A stretch of DNA of 45,185 bases from Vibrio sp. 10N.261.55.A7. GTDB lineage: Bacteria; Pseudomonadota; Gammaproteobacteria; Enterobacterales; Vibrionaceae. The DNA lies in assembly GCF_002877365.1 (NCBI RefSeq), contig NZ_MCWZ01000286.1:1-45185 (forward strand), given 5' to 3'. This document shows, one piece after another, positions 36,266-44,898 of the stretch. The translations under genes and the position numbers were made by a program. How positions within the stretch are numbered: the first letter of the stretch is position 1; each line of letters starts with the position of its first letter. The notes below the pieces were generated by a model. That model ran no database searches, was not told where the DNA came from, and saw only the letters and a list, made by a program, of their open reading frames with translations.

Positions 36266-37225
36266 ATGACCATTAGTGTTCATTTGATTTCAATACCCGA
36301 AGAGGAAGTGGTTTCCTCTCGAGTTATCTACTTGCCTGCAAGTGGAGGTGAATTCGGTCGTTCGCCTTCCTGCGATATTACTTTGCCCGACCAAAGCAAG
36401 CGTATATCACGAGTTCATGGCCGCATATCACTCAAAAACAATGGCTACGTTGTTAGCAATCTAGGACAAAATCAATCCATATTGAACGATAAACCATTGA
36501 TTTCGGGGAAAGAGTATTCGCTAAATGATGGTGACATTCTAAATATTGAACAATACACCATGCTGATAAGCACTTTAGCCATTGGTGACACAGAAAATAG
36601 CGAGAGTAAGATCGGCAGTGAAACTGAAGAGCCAGCATTCGCCCTCAACCTCAAAGATGATGATATCGACTTTTTAGATCAAGTCAGTGAGCCAGCCGAT
36701 ACGAGAAAAGAGCCTAAGTTCTCACAGACAAATGTAATGAGTGATGACCCTTTTACTAGCGATCCATTTGAAGACTTTTCTGAGGAAGAGATTAGCGCGC
36801 ATCAGGAACAGCAACCTAACGTCGATATACAGGAAGTCAGCCAAGGTGACATAAATTCATCTTCGGGACTTGAATACCTACCGATATCAGAAGGCCATTC
36901 AACCCAACTAGAAGACACACTCAACAAGCTGGTTTCTTTGACGGAGCAAAATCATCAGTATCTACGAAATCCGCCACTTCAACATGACGTTTTATTTGAA
37001 GCGCTGGAAAAAACTGTGGATCAATTCCTAAACGAATTTTGCCCACAACAGCTTGAGAGCCAGTTTAATAGTTACATTTCTAATGGCCTTTTCACGAGCC
37101 GAGAAAAAAAATACTGGCGTATTTACACAAAGCATTTTGAACATAGAAAAGATAACGGCGAATTTAGACGACAATTTAAAGCCTTGTTCATGGAAAACAT
37201 GCAAAAACAGGGAGAAGAGAATTGA
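36266..37225 (+). CDS. tagH: TagH/Fha, T6SS FHA-domain protein
   Basis: An FHA-domain protein that, in other T6SSs, binds phosphothreonine made by the PpkA kinase and activates assembly. Residues 1-100 form the FHA domain, with GEFGRSPSCDITLPDQSKRISRVHGRI carrying the conserved GRS and S-x-x-H residues. A long acidic linker (about 105-225) follows, then a C-terminal domain typical of T6SS FHA proteins (LFEALEKTVDQFLNEFCPQQLESQF, REKKYWRIYTKHFEHR, EFRRQFKALFMENM). At 319 residues it is rather short. The tssJ start overlaps its stop. Confidence 0.92.
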   Translation: MTISVHLISIPEEEVVSSRVIYLPASGGEFGRSPSCDITLPDQSKRISRVHGRISLKNNGYVVSNLGQNQSILNDKPLISGKEYSLNDGDILNIEQYTMLISTLAIGDTENSESKIGSETEEPAFALNLKDDDIDFLDQVSEPADTRKEPKFSQTNVMSDDPFTSDPFEDFSEEEISAHQEQQPNVDIQEVSQGDINSSSGLEYLPISEGHSTQLEDTLNKLVSLTEQNHQYLRNPPLQHDVLFEALEKTVDQFLNEFCPQQLESQFNSYISNGLFTSREKKYWRIYTKHFEHRKDNGEFRRQFKALFMENMQKQGEEN

Positions 37226-37698
37226 GAGGGATTTGGCTAGCGTTCATCACTGCTTTTCTGTTTGGCTGCTCATCGGATCCTGTGCCTACTTACACAACGC
37301 AAACTTTCGGTATTAAGGCTGACGCAACGATTAACCCTTCTTCGACGAGTAAAGGCAACCCAGTCGTCGTGAGACTGTATCAGTTAACTGCAAAGCAGGT
37401 TTTCTTGCAGGCGCCGTTCATCGATCTTTTTAACCAAGATGAGCAAGTACTATCAAGTAGTCTCATTTCAAAGCAGGTGCTCCCAATCGTGATACCTTCG
37501 AGTAACACAACCGTTGAGTTTGACCTAAATAAAGACACCCTGTTTTTAGCCGTGTTTGTAGAGTTTGCTAACTATCAACAAAGCGAGCCAAAAGTGATTA
37601 GTGCGTTACCAACAGAAGCCGAACAATACTTGCAACTTAACCTGATTGGAAACAAAGCAGCATTTGAGACCATTACCCCAGACACAGGCTGGTGGTAG
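37222..37698 (+). CDS. tssJ: TssJ, T6SS outer-membrane lipoprotein
   Basis: TssJ anchors the TssL-TssM membrane complex to the outer membrane. The 158-residue protein has a short signal ending in the lipobox LFGC, so Cys16 is lipidated, followed by a beta-sandwich with PVVVRLYQLTAKQVFLQAPFIDLF, the typical TssJ block, and a late VFVEFANY. The start is a TTG at 37222 that overlaps the tagH stop (TTGA), with GGGAG seven bases upstream. No ATG exists before the lipobox, so TTG must be used. Confidence 0.93.
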   Translation: MRGIWLAFITAFLFGCSSDPVPTYTTQTFGIKADATINPSSTSKGNPVVVRLYQLTAKQVFLQAPFIDLFNQDEQVLSSSLISKQVLPIVIPSSNTTVEFDLNKDTLFLAVFVEFANYQQSEPKVISALPTEAEQYLQLNLIGNKAAFETITPDTGWW

Positions 37699-37750
37699 AT
37701 TCGTTTGAATCAACAACGAATTGTTAGTCTCAACGACATAAGGAATTATC

Positions 37751-39082
37751 GTGGACGCATTTAAAAAAGTAGTATGGCAAGAAGGTATGTTTATCGCTCC
37801 CCAGCATTTTCAACAACAGGATCGATACGTACAAAATTACATTCGCCAAAATGTCGAAACTCTAGCAGGTATATCACCATTCTATGGTGTGACGGATTTA
37901 AGCATTAATCATGATTTGCTCAAAATCAGTAAGCTGTCTGTAACACACTGTAGCGGACTGTTTCCTGAGGGTACGCACTTCGATCTTCAACATGAAATTG
38001 TGATTGATATTCCGCAAGGAACAATTGAACAAGTTATATTCTTAGCTTTGCCAATTTCTCTTCAAGGAAATAACGATTATAGCCAACAAAACAGTGACCA
38101 AAGCCGATACCTAACGCAACCCATTAATGTTTTTGACACCTCGACATCAGAGAACGCGAACGTCGAAATAGAGGTCGCTTCGCTAAACATCAGCCTCAAG
38201 TTTGGTCATGATGATTTGTCTGGCTTTACATTAATCCCCGTAGCCAAAGTGCTCGAGTGCGGTGAATCTGGCGACGTCATTCTCGATCGATCGTTCATTC
38301 CGGCTAGTCTTCATTACGGTGCTTCTCAGGTACTTCAGGAACGGACCAAAGAGATACATGCGCTTACCAGCAACAGAGCTAGCAATCTCATAAAACGTAT
38401 TCAAGCGGGCCAAGGTCAAAAAAGCGCTCAGTCTATGATGCAAGATTACCTATGGCTACAAGTGCTCAATTCATGGCTACCGTGGTTCGATCTCACCATT
38501 GCTAACCCAAAGCTTCAAACTCATGAACTTTATAGCAAACTAAAGCAGTTCGAGGCACAAGTTCTCGCCTTAACGCCTGCTGTTCCTGATACTTGTAAGC
38601 CGCTTAACCAGCACGATTTGTATGAGTGTTTTAACCCATTATTTTCTAACCTTCGAAGTATGCTTACTTTAGTGCAGCAGGATTCCGTATTGGAGTACCA
38701 TTGGGATATGTCGCTATTTGAAAAGCGCAGACTACTAAGAACCATCATCAAAGATCCCACCGCTATCGCTAACCGCCGCATAGTGCTTAGCGTTAAGTCC
38801 AACATTAATAGCTCTGATTTGAACGAACTCTTCCCTGTCTCTGCAAAACTAAGCAGTAACAGCCGTATCGTAGATATCGTTCGAAATTCGATGTCGGGTA
38901 TCGAGATGTCTCCACTTCCTTTAGCGCCAAGTGAATTAAAGCCAATGCAGGGCGTATCGTATTTTGAAATAGATACAACCGATAAGACTTGGACAGAAAT
39001 GCTCGATAATAGAGACGCACTAGCAATGCACGTTGATGCGCGAATCACTGAACTTGACGTCGTTCTGTACGCATTAAGGTAA
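37751..39082 (+). CDS. tssK: TssK, T6SS baseplate adaptor
   Basis: TssK connects the baseplate to the TssL-TssM membrane complex. The 443-residue protein has the family start KKVVWQEGMFIAPQHFQQQDRYVQNYIRQNVETLAGISPFYGV and the later blocks VFLALPISLQGN, LDRSFIPASLHYGAS and DYLWLQVLNSWLPWF, plus a C-terminal domain (VEIDTTDKTWTEMLDNRDALAMHVD-type ending) close to the usual length. The start codon is GTG with AAGGA seven bases upstream. tssL follows by 4 bases. Confidence 0.95.
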   Translation: MDAFKKVVWQEGMFIAPQHFQQQDRYVQNYIRQNVETLAGISPFYGVTDLSINHDLLKISKLSVTHCSGLFPEGTHFDLQHEIVIDIPQGTIEQVIFLALPISLQGNNDYSQQNSDQSRYLTQPINVFDTSTSENANVEIEVASLNISLKFGHDDLSGFTLIPVAKVLECGESGDVILDRSFIPASLHYGASQVLQERTKEIHALTSNRASNLIKRIQAGQGQKSAQSMMQDYLWLQVLNSWLPWFDLTIANPKLQTHELYSKLKQFEAQVLALTPAVPDTCKPLNQHDLYECFNPLFSNLRSMLTLVQQDSVLEYHWDMSLFEKRRLLRTIIKDPTAIANRRIVLSVKSNINSSDLNELFPVSAKLSSNSRIVDIVRNSMSGIEMSPLPLAPSELKPMQGVSYFEIDTTDKTWTEMLDNRDALAMHVDARITELDVVLYALR

Positions 39083-39086
39083 TAAT

Positions 39087-40310
39087 ATGGATTTTGTGGA
39101 CGAAGATACACTCGTATGGGACAAATCAAATCAGAGCTTTACTAAGCCTGAAGACGTCGACACGCCAATTTCGAAGGTGCCTATCCACTCAGATTCACGG
39201 CAATCAGCTTTTTTGAACCACTTTGATAAAGCTGAAAACCAGCTTCTCAACATCAGTAGCTCCCTGCTTGGTACCGTTCTCAAAGTATCAACTATGCCCG
39301 AGCCATTTGATATAACTTCACTGCGTGAAGAGCTAATACACAATATCAATAGCGTTAAAGAGCAAGCGAGCAACCTCACCTACCCTGTCGCTGTCATCGA
39401 TAAGCTGTGTTTTCTTTATGTCGTCGTGATTGACGAATTCATCATTTACACAGATTGGGGCGAAAATAAGGGCTGGGAAAATAAGACCTTGTTAAGTGAA
39501 CTGTTTGGCATGAGAAATGGCGGAGAGCTGTTTTTTAACGTCATGGATAAAGCCGTCAGACAACCACACAAGATGATTGATTTGTTGGAGATCATCTACA
39601 TATTTTTAAGCATTGGCTTTAAAGGTCAATATCGAGAGCATGGTAGCGATCAGCTAAAAGCATCCATCCACCAGCTTGAACAAATCATAAGCCAATACCG
39701 GCAATCAAGTCAGATTTACTGCCATACGAAAGTCTCTCTACCTAAGGTTAGAAAACCCGCAAGGAAAAGCCGATACCTGATTTCAACGCTCTTTTATACG
39801 GCCATAATTCTGACCAGCGTGGGGCTCACACAATATTGGTATGACGAGACTTTACCACAACGATCTCGTGACTTTACATTTTTGGAAGATTTCAGCCAGC
39901 GCTACATTCTCTCTAGCCAAACTAACGATATTGTCTACGTGAGTACCGACACTGATATCGAAAACCCTAATGAGCATTCAATTCAAGCGATAAGCCTAAA
40001 AACAATGCCATCAAAGAACTCTATTCGAGAATATACAAACGAAACGATACAAGAAGTAAGTTCAAATCAATCAGAAGTGAGCGAGGAAGTCCCCTGGTTA
40101 GTGCAGCTGGCTACGTTTTCATCAAGAGAAAACGCCACAGGATTTATTCAAAAACTCTCACCATCAAGCTACACGCCAGTCGTGGATGAATACAAAAGCT
40201 ACTTTAGGGTCATAATACGAACCACCTCATCAGAGAGTGCACAATCAATCAAAGGTTGGTATCAAGATAACGATTCAATCAACGCAATCATCGTTAATAA
40301 TGACCAATAA
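39087..40310 (+). CDS. tssL: TssL (DotU) with C-terminal SPOR domain
   Basis: TssL is an inner-membrane core component binding TssM and TssK. The 407-residue protein has a cytosolic DotU domain (about 45-215; VIDKLCFLYVVVIDEFIIYTDWG, then GGELFFNVMDKA and LLEIIYIFLSIGFKGQYR), one membrane helix near 228-248, and a periplasmic tail of 150 residues. The tail ends with a SPOR-like domain (about 334-400; PWLVQLATFSSRENATGFIQKL, then SYFRVIIRTTSSESAQSIKGW), which would bind peptidoglycan. Most specialised TssL proteins carry an OmpA-type domain instead. Between helix and SPOR lies an acidic linker. Confidence 0.93.
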   Translation: MDFVDEDTLVWDKSNQSFTKPEDVDTPISKVPIHSDSRQSAFLNHFDKAENQLLNISSSLLGTVLKVSTMPEPFDITSLREELIHNINSVKEQASNLTYPVAVIDKLCFLYVVVIDEFIIYTDWGENKGWENKTLLSELFGMRNGGELFFNVMDKAVRQPHKMIDLLEIIYIFLSIGFKGQYREHGSDQLKASIHQLEQIISQYRQSSQIYCHTKVSLPKVRKPARKSRYLISTLFYTAIILTSVGLTQYWYDETLPQRSRDFTFLEDFSQRYILSSQTNDIVYVSTDTDIENPNEHSIQAISLKTMPSKNSIREYTNETIQEVSSNQSEVSEEVPWLVQLATFSSRENATGFIQKLSPSSYTPVVDEYKSYFRVIIRTTSSESAQSIKGWYQDNDSINAIIVNNDQ

Positions 40311-40333
40311 CTTAAGGATAAAGTGACCCTATT

Positions 40334-43300
40334 ATGCCTGATACGAAACCATCGCCTAAATTCAGCAAAACTAAACGAGTGGTCAGTTCACTCATCGTAT
40401 CGCTGTTCGTCGCATTAATGACCATCACCGCAGCTTGGGGGTTAGACTGGCTTTCACACATTGTCGCGGTCGTTGCCGTCAGCCTATTACTCGCAACAAT
40501 CTTTGGTCTATTGAGTTTCTGGATTCTAACAAGAACCAAAAAATCACCGAAAAGTAATAACCAGGAAAAGATATTACTTAAAAAACGCCAAAAGCTATTG
40601 GTTACGCATTTCTATCGAATGATGAAACTGCAAAATAGAAAAAAGGTGCGTTTAAGCCGTTATGATTTACCTATCTATCTACTGCTCAGCGAATCCCCTA
40701 CTGAAGACCGCCGTATTATTAGCCAAATGGGCTACGAAGCCTATAAGCTCGACGATTTCGGTAATGATATCGAGTTCCCTATTCTATTTTGGCAAAGCGA
40801 ACACTCTATACTGATGTCTATCAGTCTAGGGGAAGATCAACACCCAGAGTACATAAAAACACTGTGTAAATGCCTCAACAAATGGCGCCCTCGCCAGGCC
40901 ATCAATGGCTTGTTACTCACAACCGATATCGCCTCACTTCAAACTAATGAAGAGCAAATAACCCAAAAAGCGGATGAGTTAAAGTCAACCATACAGACAT
41001 TTAACCAAACCTTTGGACTTAACCTACCGATTTACAACGTCATCACTAACATGGGCAGTATCAGCGATTTCTGCCAGTTCTTTTCTTCATTTGATGAAGC
41101 AAAGAGGAACAACGTTCTAGGTGCTACGTTCCCATACGAGAAGCGAGGAGGCATAGACGCCAACTGGTTCTCTGATGAGTTTGATTATCTTACGAGCCAG
41201 CTCATCAGTAATGTTAATGGCGCCCTCGGGAATCAGCTAAATCAAGACTTTAGAAACTCAATTGTTTCAGCACCCTTTCAGTTTGGTTTGATCAAACAAC
41301 AGCTACAGGCATTTTTACAGCGCCTGTATCGTGGAGAACAACTCAGTGATGGTCTTCAATTTAGAGGGCTTTATTTTACGCACAGCGGCGCTGAAAACAA
41401 ACAAACCGATCTGCTAGCGAGTGTCGTTAACCATTCACTCGGTAACGAAAATTATTTGCACAGGCCTCAAATACCTGTAAACCAAACATTGTTTGCACAA
41501 AGTTTAATGACTCACGTTGTTCTTAATGAACAAGAGATCGTTGGGGTAAACAAGCGCAAAGAAAACACCATGTTCTTTGCTCAAACGCTTTACAGTTTGT
41601 TCGGTGCAGTATTGCTTGCCGCTACTCTCATCCTTATTAAGCTAAATTTTGATGACCAAAGCCAAAAAGAGTTGAGAGCAGACAGACAACTAGAGCGCTA
41701 TAAAGAGGCGATATCCGCCGCGCCTTACGACATAGAAAATATGGCGGACAATATTCCTAACCTGTATTCGCTTTATCGCATTCACGCTTTATATTTGGAG
41801 CCGAAGCCCTGGTATAGCCTGCCCTTTTTACCCAATCCAACGATTGAGACACAAGTTAGACAGGCTTATTTTAATGAGCTTAAACAGGTACTCATTCCTT
41901 CTATGGAGAGCACTCTCGAAAAAGATCTCTTTGTCTATGTGAATCTTGAAGACCAAGCAAAAACACTGACATTGTTGAATAACTATCGGCTTCTGTTCAA
42001 TGCAGATAAAACCAACGTCAACGAACTGAAACAGTATTTTGTTCATACGCTTCAAGAACAAGGCGCTGCGGATAGCATAAACACCGCGCAACTGTCACAG
42101 TTACTGTCCGATGTATTCGAACAAAACCTCATCCCAGTAAAAGCAAATGTCGACCTAGAATCGCTGGCCAAAAAAGTCATCAACCAAACCGGTGTGGAAA
42201 TGCTGCTCTATGAACACATCGTTCAGTCAGAGCGATATTCTAAGCGCATCGATATTACTAGTGAGCTTGGCAAAAACTTTGATCAAGTATTTCGATTCTC
42301 CCCTCAGTTTGTTGGCTATTTAGTCCCTTACCTCTACACGCCTGCTGGGTTCAATGAAATCGATCTTTCCGTCGATTCACCATTAGTAAAAGAGGCGATT
42401 GACGCCTATCAAGGGATAGCAGGAACGGCTCCTAGTGCATTAGAAATGTACCGCATCAGCCGCGACTTACGACAGATGTACCAGCAAGACTACATCAACT
42501 ACTGGCGTTCTGTGATTCAAAATATTGAAGCACAGACCATTACAGACCCTAGTGAACTTCACCGTACCATCGCGATACTCTCGGAACCTGCTCAAAATCC
42601 ACTTTCTTTGCTCTATTCCACGCTGTCTAAATACACCTCGGTCGAAATGAGCGTAGAACCCGCAAAAGAAGAAGACAAAGATGCGGTTATCCCAGAACAA
42701 GACTCAGATAAAGTAGAAATGGCGCGTCAGATCTCTCTAAGCTTCTCTACCGTAAGAACGTTAATTACACCAGACAAAACCGACACCAAGCCAATTGACT
42801 CAATTCTTGTCAATCTTGCCGCTGCTCAAAATTGGCTCGACCAATTTTATCAAAGTACTGAGCCACAGAGTCTGGCGTTCAAAACATTATCAGCAACGTT
42901 AAAAGCTGATAACCCAATAACCGCTTTAGCTAATGTCGCCGCTAACCAACCTAGCTTACTGAAAGGCATTCTTGAAAACATCAGTACGCAAAGCAATGAA
43001 ATGCTGCTGTCCCTTACTCACGATCACCTCAATAACACTTGGACAAGTGAGGTCTATCAACCTTACCAACAAACCTTGGCAAGTTTTTATCCATTCAGTT
43101 TGAAGTCGAGCAATGATGCCAGCGTTGCGGATGTATTCGCATTTTTCTCTAGTAAAGGGATCTTCGATACGTTCTACGATACTAAGCTGAAAATGTTCAC
43201 CATTTCAGAGGATTCAAGCCCCTTTCTACCTGGGTTACTGCCAAATTCAGGCCTCGCTCTCGACCCAGATCTGTGGCAAATGATCAGCAAAGCGAAAGAT

Positions 43301-43723
43301 ATACAGCAAGCGTTATTCTTGTCTGATCCCACTCGAGTATCAGTCCAATTTCAAATGAAAGCCGTAGAGATGACGCCGGATCTGACAGAGTTTTCGATCA
43401 CCAATCAAAAAAATCTGTTCACATATCGTCATGGACCGACATTCTGGAGCCAATTGACTTGGGCTGGAGAGGAACAACTTGAAGACAAAATTGACGTAGC
43501 ATTGAATGCTCAGAATCAATCCGTTGCACAGGAAGCGTTTTCAGGCAATTGGAATTGGTTTAGGTTGATTGAACCTAGAGTAAAATCAGCTACCGCGCAA
43601 AAGACTCAGGTTCAGTTTGATTACGGAGACAGTAAAGTCACCATAGCCATTCGTACTCAAGGACAGATTAACCCATTCGTACCAGGCTTTTTTGCTGGTT
43701 TTAATCTGCCAAGTGGCATTTAA
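40334..43723 (+). CDS. tssM: TssM (IcmF), T6SS inner-membrane channel protein
   Basis: TssM spans the envelope, binding TssL in the inner membrane and TssJ at the outer membrane. The 1129-residue protein has two N-terminal membrane helices (about 17-65), a cytosolic domain, a third helix near 413-433 and a large periplasmic part. Family blocks are FQFGLIKQQLQAFLQRLYRG, GLYFTHSG, and the C-terminal FTYRHGPTFWSQLTWAG. The usual Walker A sequence is absent: after RYDLPIYLLL the chain reads SESPTEDRR instead of GxxxxGKT, and no DTAG-like Walker B is seen, so it should not hydrolyse NTP. The start is an ATG with an AAGGATA site about 13 bases ahead, so this ribosome site is weak. Confidence 0.95.
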   Translation: MPDTKPSPKFSKTKRVVSSLIVSLFVALMTITAAWGLDWLSHIVAVVAVSLLLATIFGLLSFWILTRTKKSPKSNNQEKILLKKRQKLLVTHFYRMMKLQNRKKVRLSRYDLPIYLLLSESPTEDRRIISQMGYEAYKLDDFGNDIEFPILFWQSEHSILMSISLGEDQHPEYIKTLCKCLNKWRPRQAINGLLLTTDIASLQTNEEQITQKADELKSTIQTFNQTFGLNLPIYNVITNMGSISDFCQFFSSFDEAKRNNVLGATFPYEKRGGIDANWFSDEFDYLTSQLISNVNGALGNQLNQDFRNSIVSAPFQFGLIKQQLQAFLQRLYRGEQLSDGLQFRGLYFTHSGAENKQTDLLASVVNHSLGNENYLHRPQIPVNQTLFAQSLMTHVVLNEQEIVGVNKRKENTMFFAQTLYSLFGAVLLAATLILIKLNFDDQSQKELRADRQLERYKEAISAAPYDIENMADNIPNLYSLYRIHALYLEPKPWYSLPFLPNPTIETQVRQAYFNELKQVLIPSMESTLEKDLFVYVNLEDQAKTLTLLNNYRLLFNADKTNVNELKQYFVHTLQEQGAADSINTAQLSQLLSDVFEQNLIPVKANVDLESLAKKVINQTGVEMLLYEHIVQSERYSKRIDITSELGKNFDQVFRFSPQFVGYLVPYLYTPAGFNEIDLSVDSPLVKEAIDAYQGIAGTAPSALEMYRISRDLRQMYQQDYINYWRSVIQNIEAQTITDPSELHRTIAILSEPAQNPLSLLYSTLSKYTSVEMSVEPAKEEDKDAVIPEQDSDKVEMARQISLSFSTVRTLITPDKTDTKPIDSILVNLAAAQNWLDQFYQSTEPQSLAFKTLSATLKADNPITALANVAANQPSLLKGILENISTQSNEMLLSLTHDHLNNTWTSEVYQPYQQTLASFYPFSLKSSNDASVADVFAFFSSKGIFDTFYDTKLKMFTISEDSSPFLPGLLPNSGLALDPDLWQMISKAKDIQQALFLSDPTRVSVQFQMKAVEMTPDLTEFSITNQKNLFTYRHGPTFWSQLTWAGEEQLEDKIDVALNAQNQSVAQEAFSGNWNWFRLIEPRVKSATAQKTQVQFDYGDSKVTIAIRTQGQINPFVPGFFAGFNLPSGI

Positions 43724-43747
43724 CGAATAAAGAAATGGACAGTGAAC

Positions 43748-44503
43748 ATGCTTGGTTGTTCTATTGCTTCATCAGACGAAAGCTGCACCGTCCACGAAAA
43801 ATACGCTAAAGCCACTACTTGGTTAGTTGAATCAGGTTATCTATTTCACCAAACGCTGAGGCCGCATGTTTACAAGGCCTCTCATCCAACACACGGTCAA
43901 GTCATCATCAAGTTCGCATCCAGTCTGCCTGGGCGTTATGGATTGAAACAAAGCGCTGAGTTTTTACACCTACATCAATCGGCGTATTGGCCAGTTGTCA
44001 TCGATTACGGTTCTGCTCGACAAATCGATTGGCTAATTACACCTTACTTCGACGGTCAAACTCTCTCTTCACTATCTCTCTCTTCACTCTATGCCAGTGA
44101 GTCAGATGCCTGTGAAAGCGCTGATAAACCAGAGTATGTTATGGATTGCCTCACAACTTTTTGGCTAAATCCATTAGAATCAGCGATAAACGAGCTACAT
44201 CGGTGTGGTTATGTTCATGGCGATATAAAGCCAGACAACATACTGATTGATCAATATTCCAACATTCAACTCATCGATTTTTCTTCTATCGCCCCTGTAG
44301 GCGCACAATTAGACTCACTACCCTTTCATTTTAATAGCCCTGGCTTCACTCCAAAAACCAAGCCACACAACCCAAAGTATGTGACGCCTAAAACAGATTG
44401 GCTCTCAGTGGCGGCGACATTATCTTCGCTGCTCAAACCATCTGCTCAGTCTTCTCTGTTGCTACCTAGTCGCTATCAAATACTTCTAGAACAAGGGTTT
44501 TAA
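43748..44503 (+). CDS. PpkA-like Ser/Thr protein kinase
   Basis: A compact eukaryotic-type kinase of 251 residues at the end of the T6SS operon. Beta-3 lysine is K55 (VIIKFAS), the catalytic loop is HGDIKPDN with D159, and the metal aspartate is D177 in DFS (Gly replaced by Ser). The glycine-rich loop is not recognisable. It has no membrane helix or extra periplasmic domain, unlike long PpkA proteins. By family analogy it phosphorylates the FHA protein TagH to switch on the apparatus; no PppA phosphatase is present here. ATG 43748 with GGA eight bases upstream is preferred over the in-frame GTG at 43742. Confidence 0.88.
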   Translation: MLGCSIASSDESCTVHEKYAKATTWLVESGYLFHQTLRPHVYKASHPTHGQVIIKFASSLPGRYGLKQSAEFLHLHQSAYWPVVIDYGSARQIDWLITPYFDGQTLSSLSLSSLYASESDACESADKPEYVMDCLTTFWLNPLESAINELHRCGYVHGDIKPDNILIDQYSNIQLIDFSSIAPVGAQLDSLPFHFNSPGFTPKTKPHNPKYVTPKTDWLSVAATLSSLLKPSAQSSLLLPSRYQILLEQGF

Positions 44504-44508
44504 GACCG

Positions 44509-44564
44509 TACCTCTTAGCTAATACCTCTAACCCCATGCTTCTAAGCTCATACCTTTAAACCAT
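44509..44564 (+). repeat. four imperfect 14-base tandem repeats
   Basis: Units TACCTCTTAGCTAA, TACCTCTAACCCCA, TGCTTCTAAGCTCA and TACCTTTAAACCAT follow each other without gaps from 44509. They start 6 bases after the kinase stop. The unit length is not a multiple of three, so they are not coding. Confidence 0.65.
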
Positions 44565-44808
44565 CGATTCAGCGTTGGCACTTTTTCTCAGCACTTCACA
44601 ACTTTTCCTACCTCCGCTCATGCTCTTTGTCACAACGGCTCTCTCGTCAATCTTTGGATCGACTAATCTCGATACGCTTCTAGGCGTTTCTCATGACATC
44701 CAAAAGTCCAGTGAACTTTATGAACAAAACCATCGAAATGACCAATATTCTTTTTATCCACACATTAAAGACAAAAAATTAACATACACGTAACCTTAAT
44801 CGCATCTA

Positions 44809-44832
44809 CATAGTGATTCCCTACTCGCTATG
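44809..44832. repeat. imperfect dyad upstream of tctC
   Basis: CATAGTGA (44809-44816) and TCGCTATG (44825-44832) are inverted arms with one mismatch, separated by 8 bases. Possible operator. Confidence 0.4.
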
Positions 44833-44851
44833 CAGAAGAACATAACGATAA

Positions 44852-44875
44852 GCACGCATCTATATTGATTCGTGC
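44852..44875. repeat. dyad in tctC leader region
   Basis: GCACGCATC (44852-44860) pairs with GATTCGTGC (44867-44875) except at one position, with loop TATATT. It lies 23 bases before the tctC start, so it may be an operator or a leader hairpin. Confidence 0.45.
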
Positions 44876-44898
44876 ACCTACCATAAGGAACGTGAAAC

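Larger units (their letters stand above)
44504..44898. other. 395-base intergenic region before tctC
   Basis: Contains a 4-copy imperfect tandem repeat right after the kinase gene (44509-44564) and two dyads just before tctC. A 72-codon frame at 44575 starts with TTG, lacks a ribosome site and is not called. No clear terminator for the T6SS operon is visible. Confidence 0.6.

Noticed and set aside
44575..44793. 72-codon frame after the kinase gene
   Set aside because: TTG start without a ribosome site, no recognisable family, overlaps a non-coding repeat region; likely chance.
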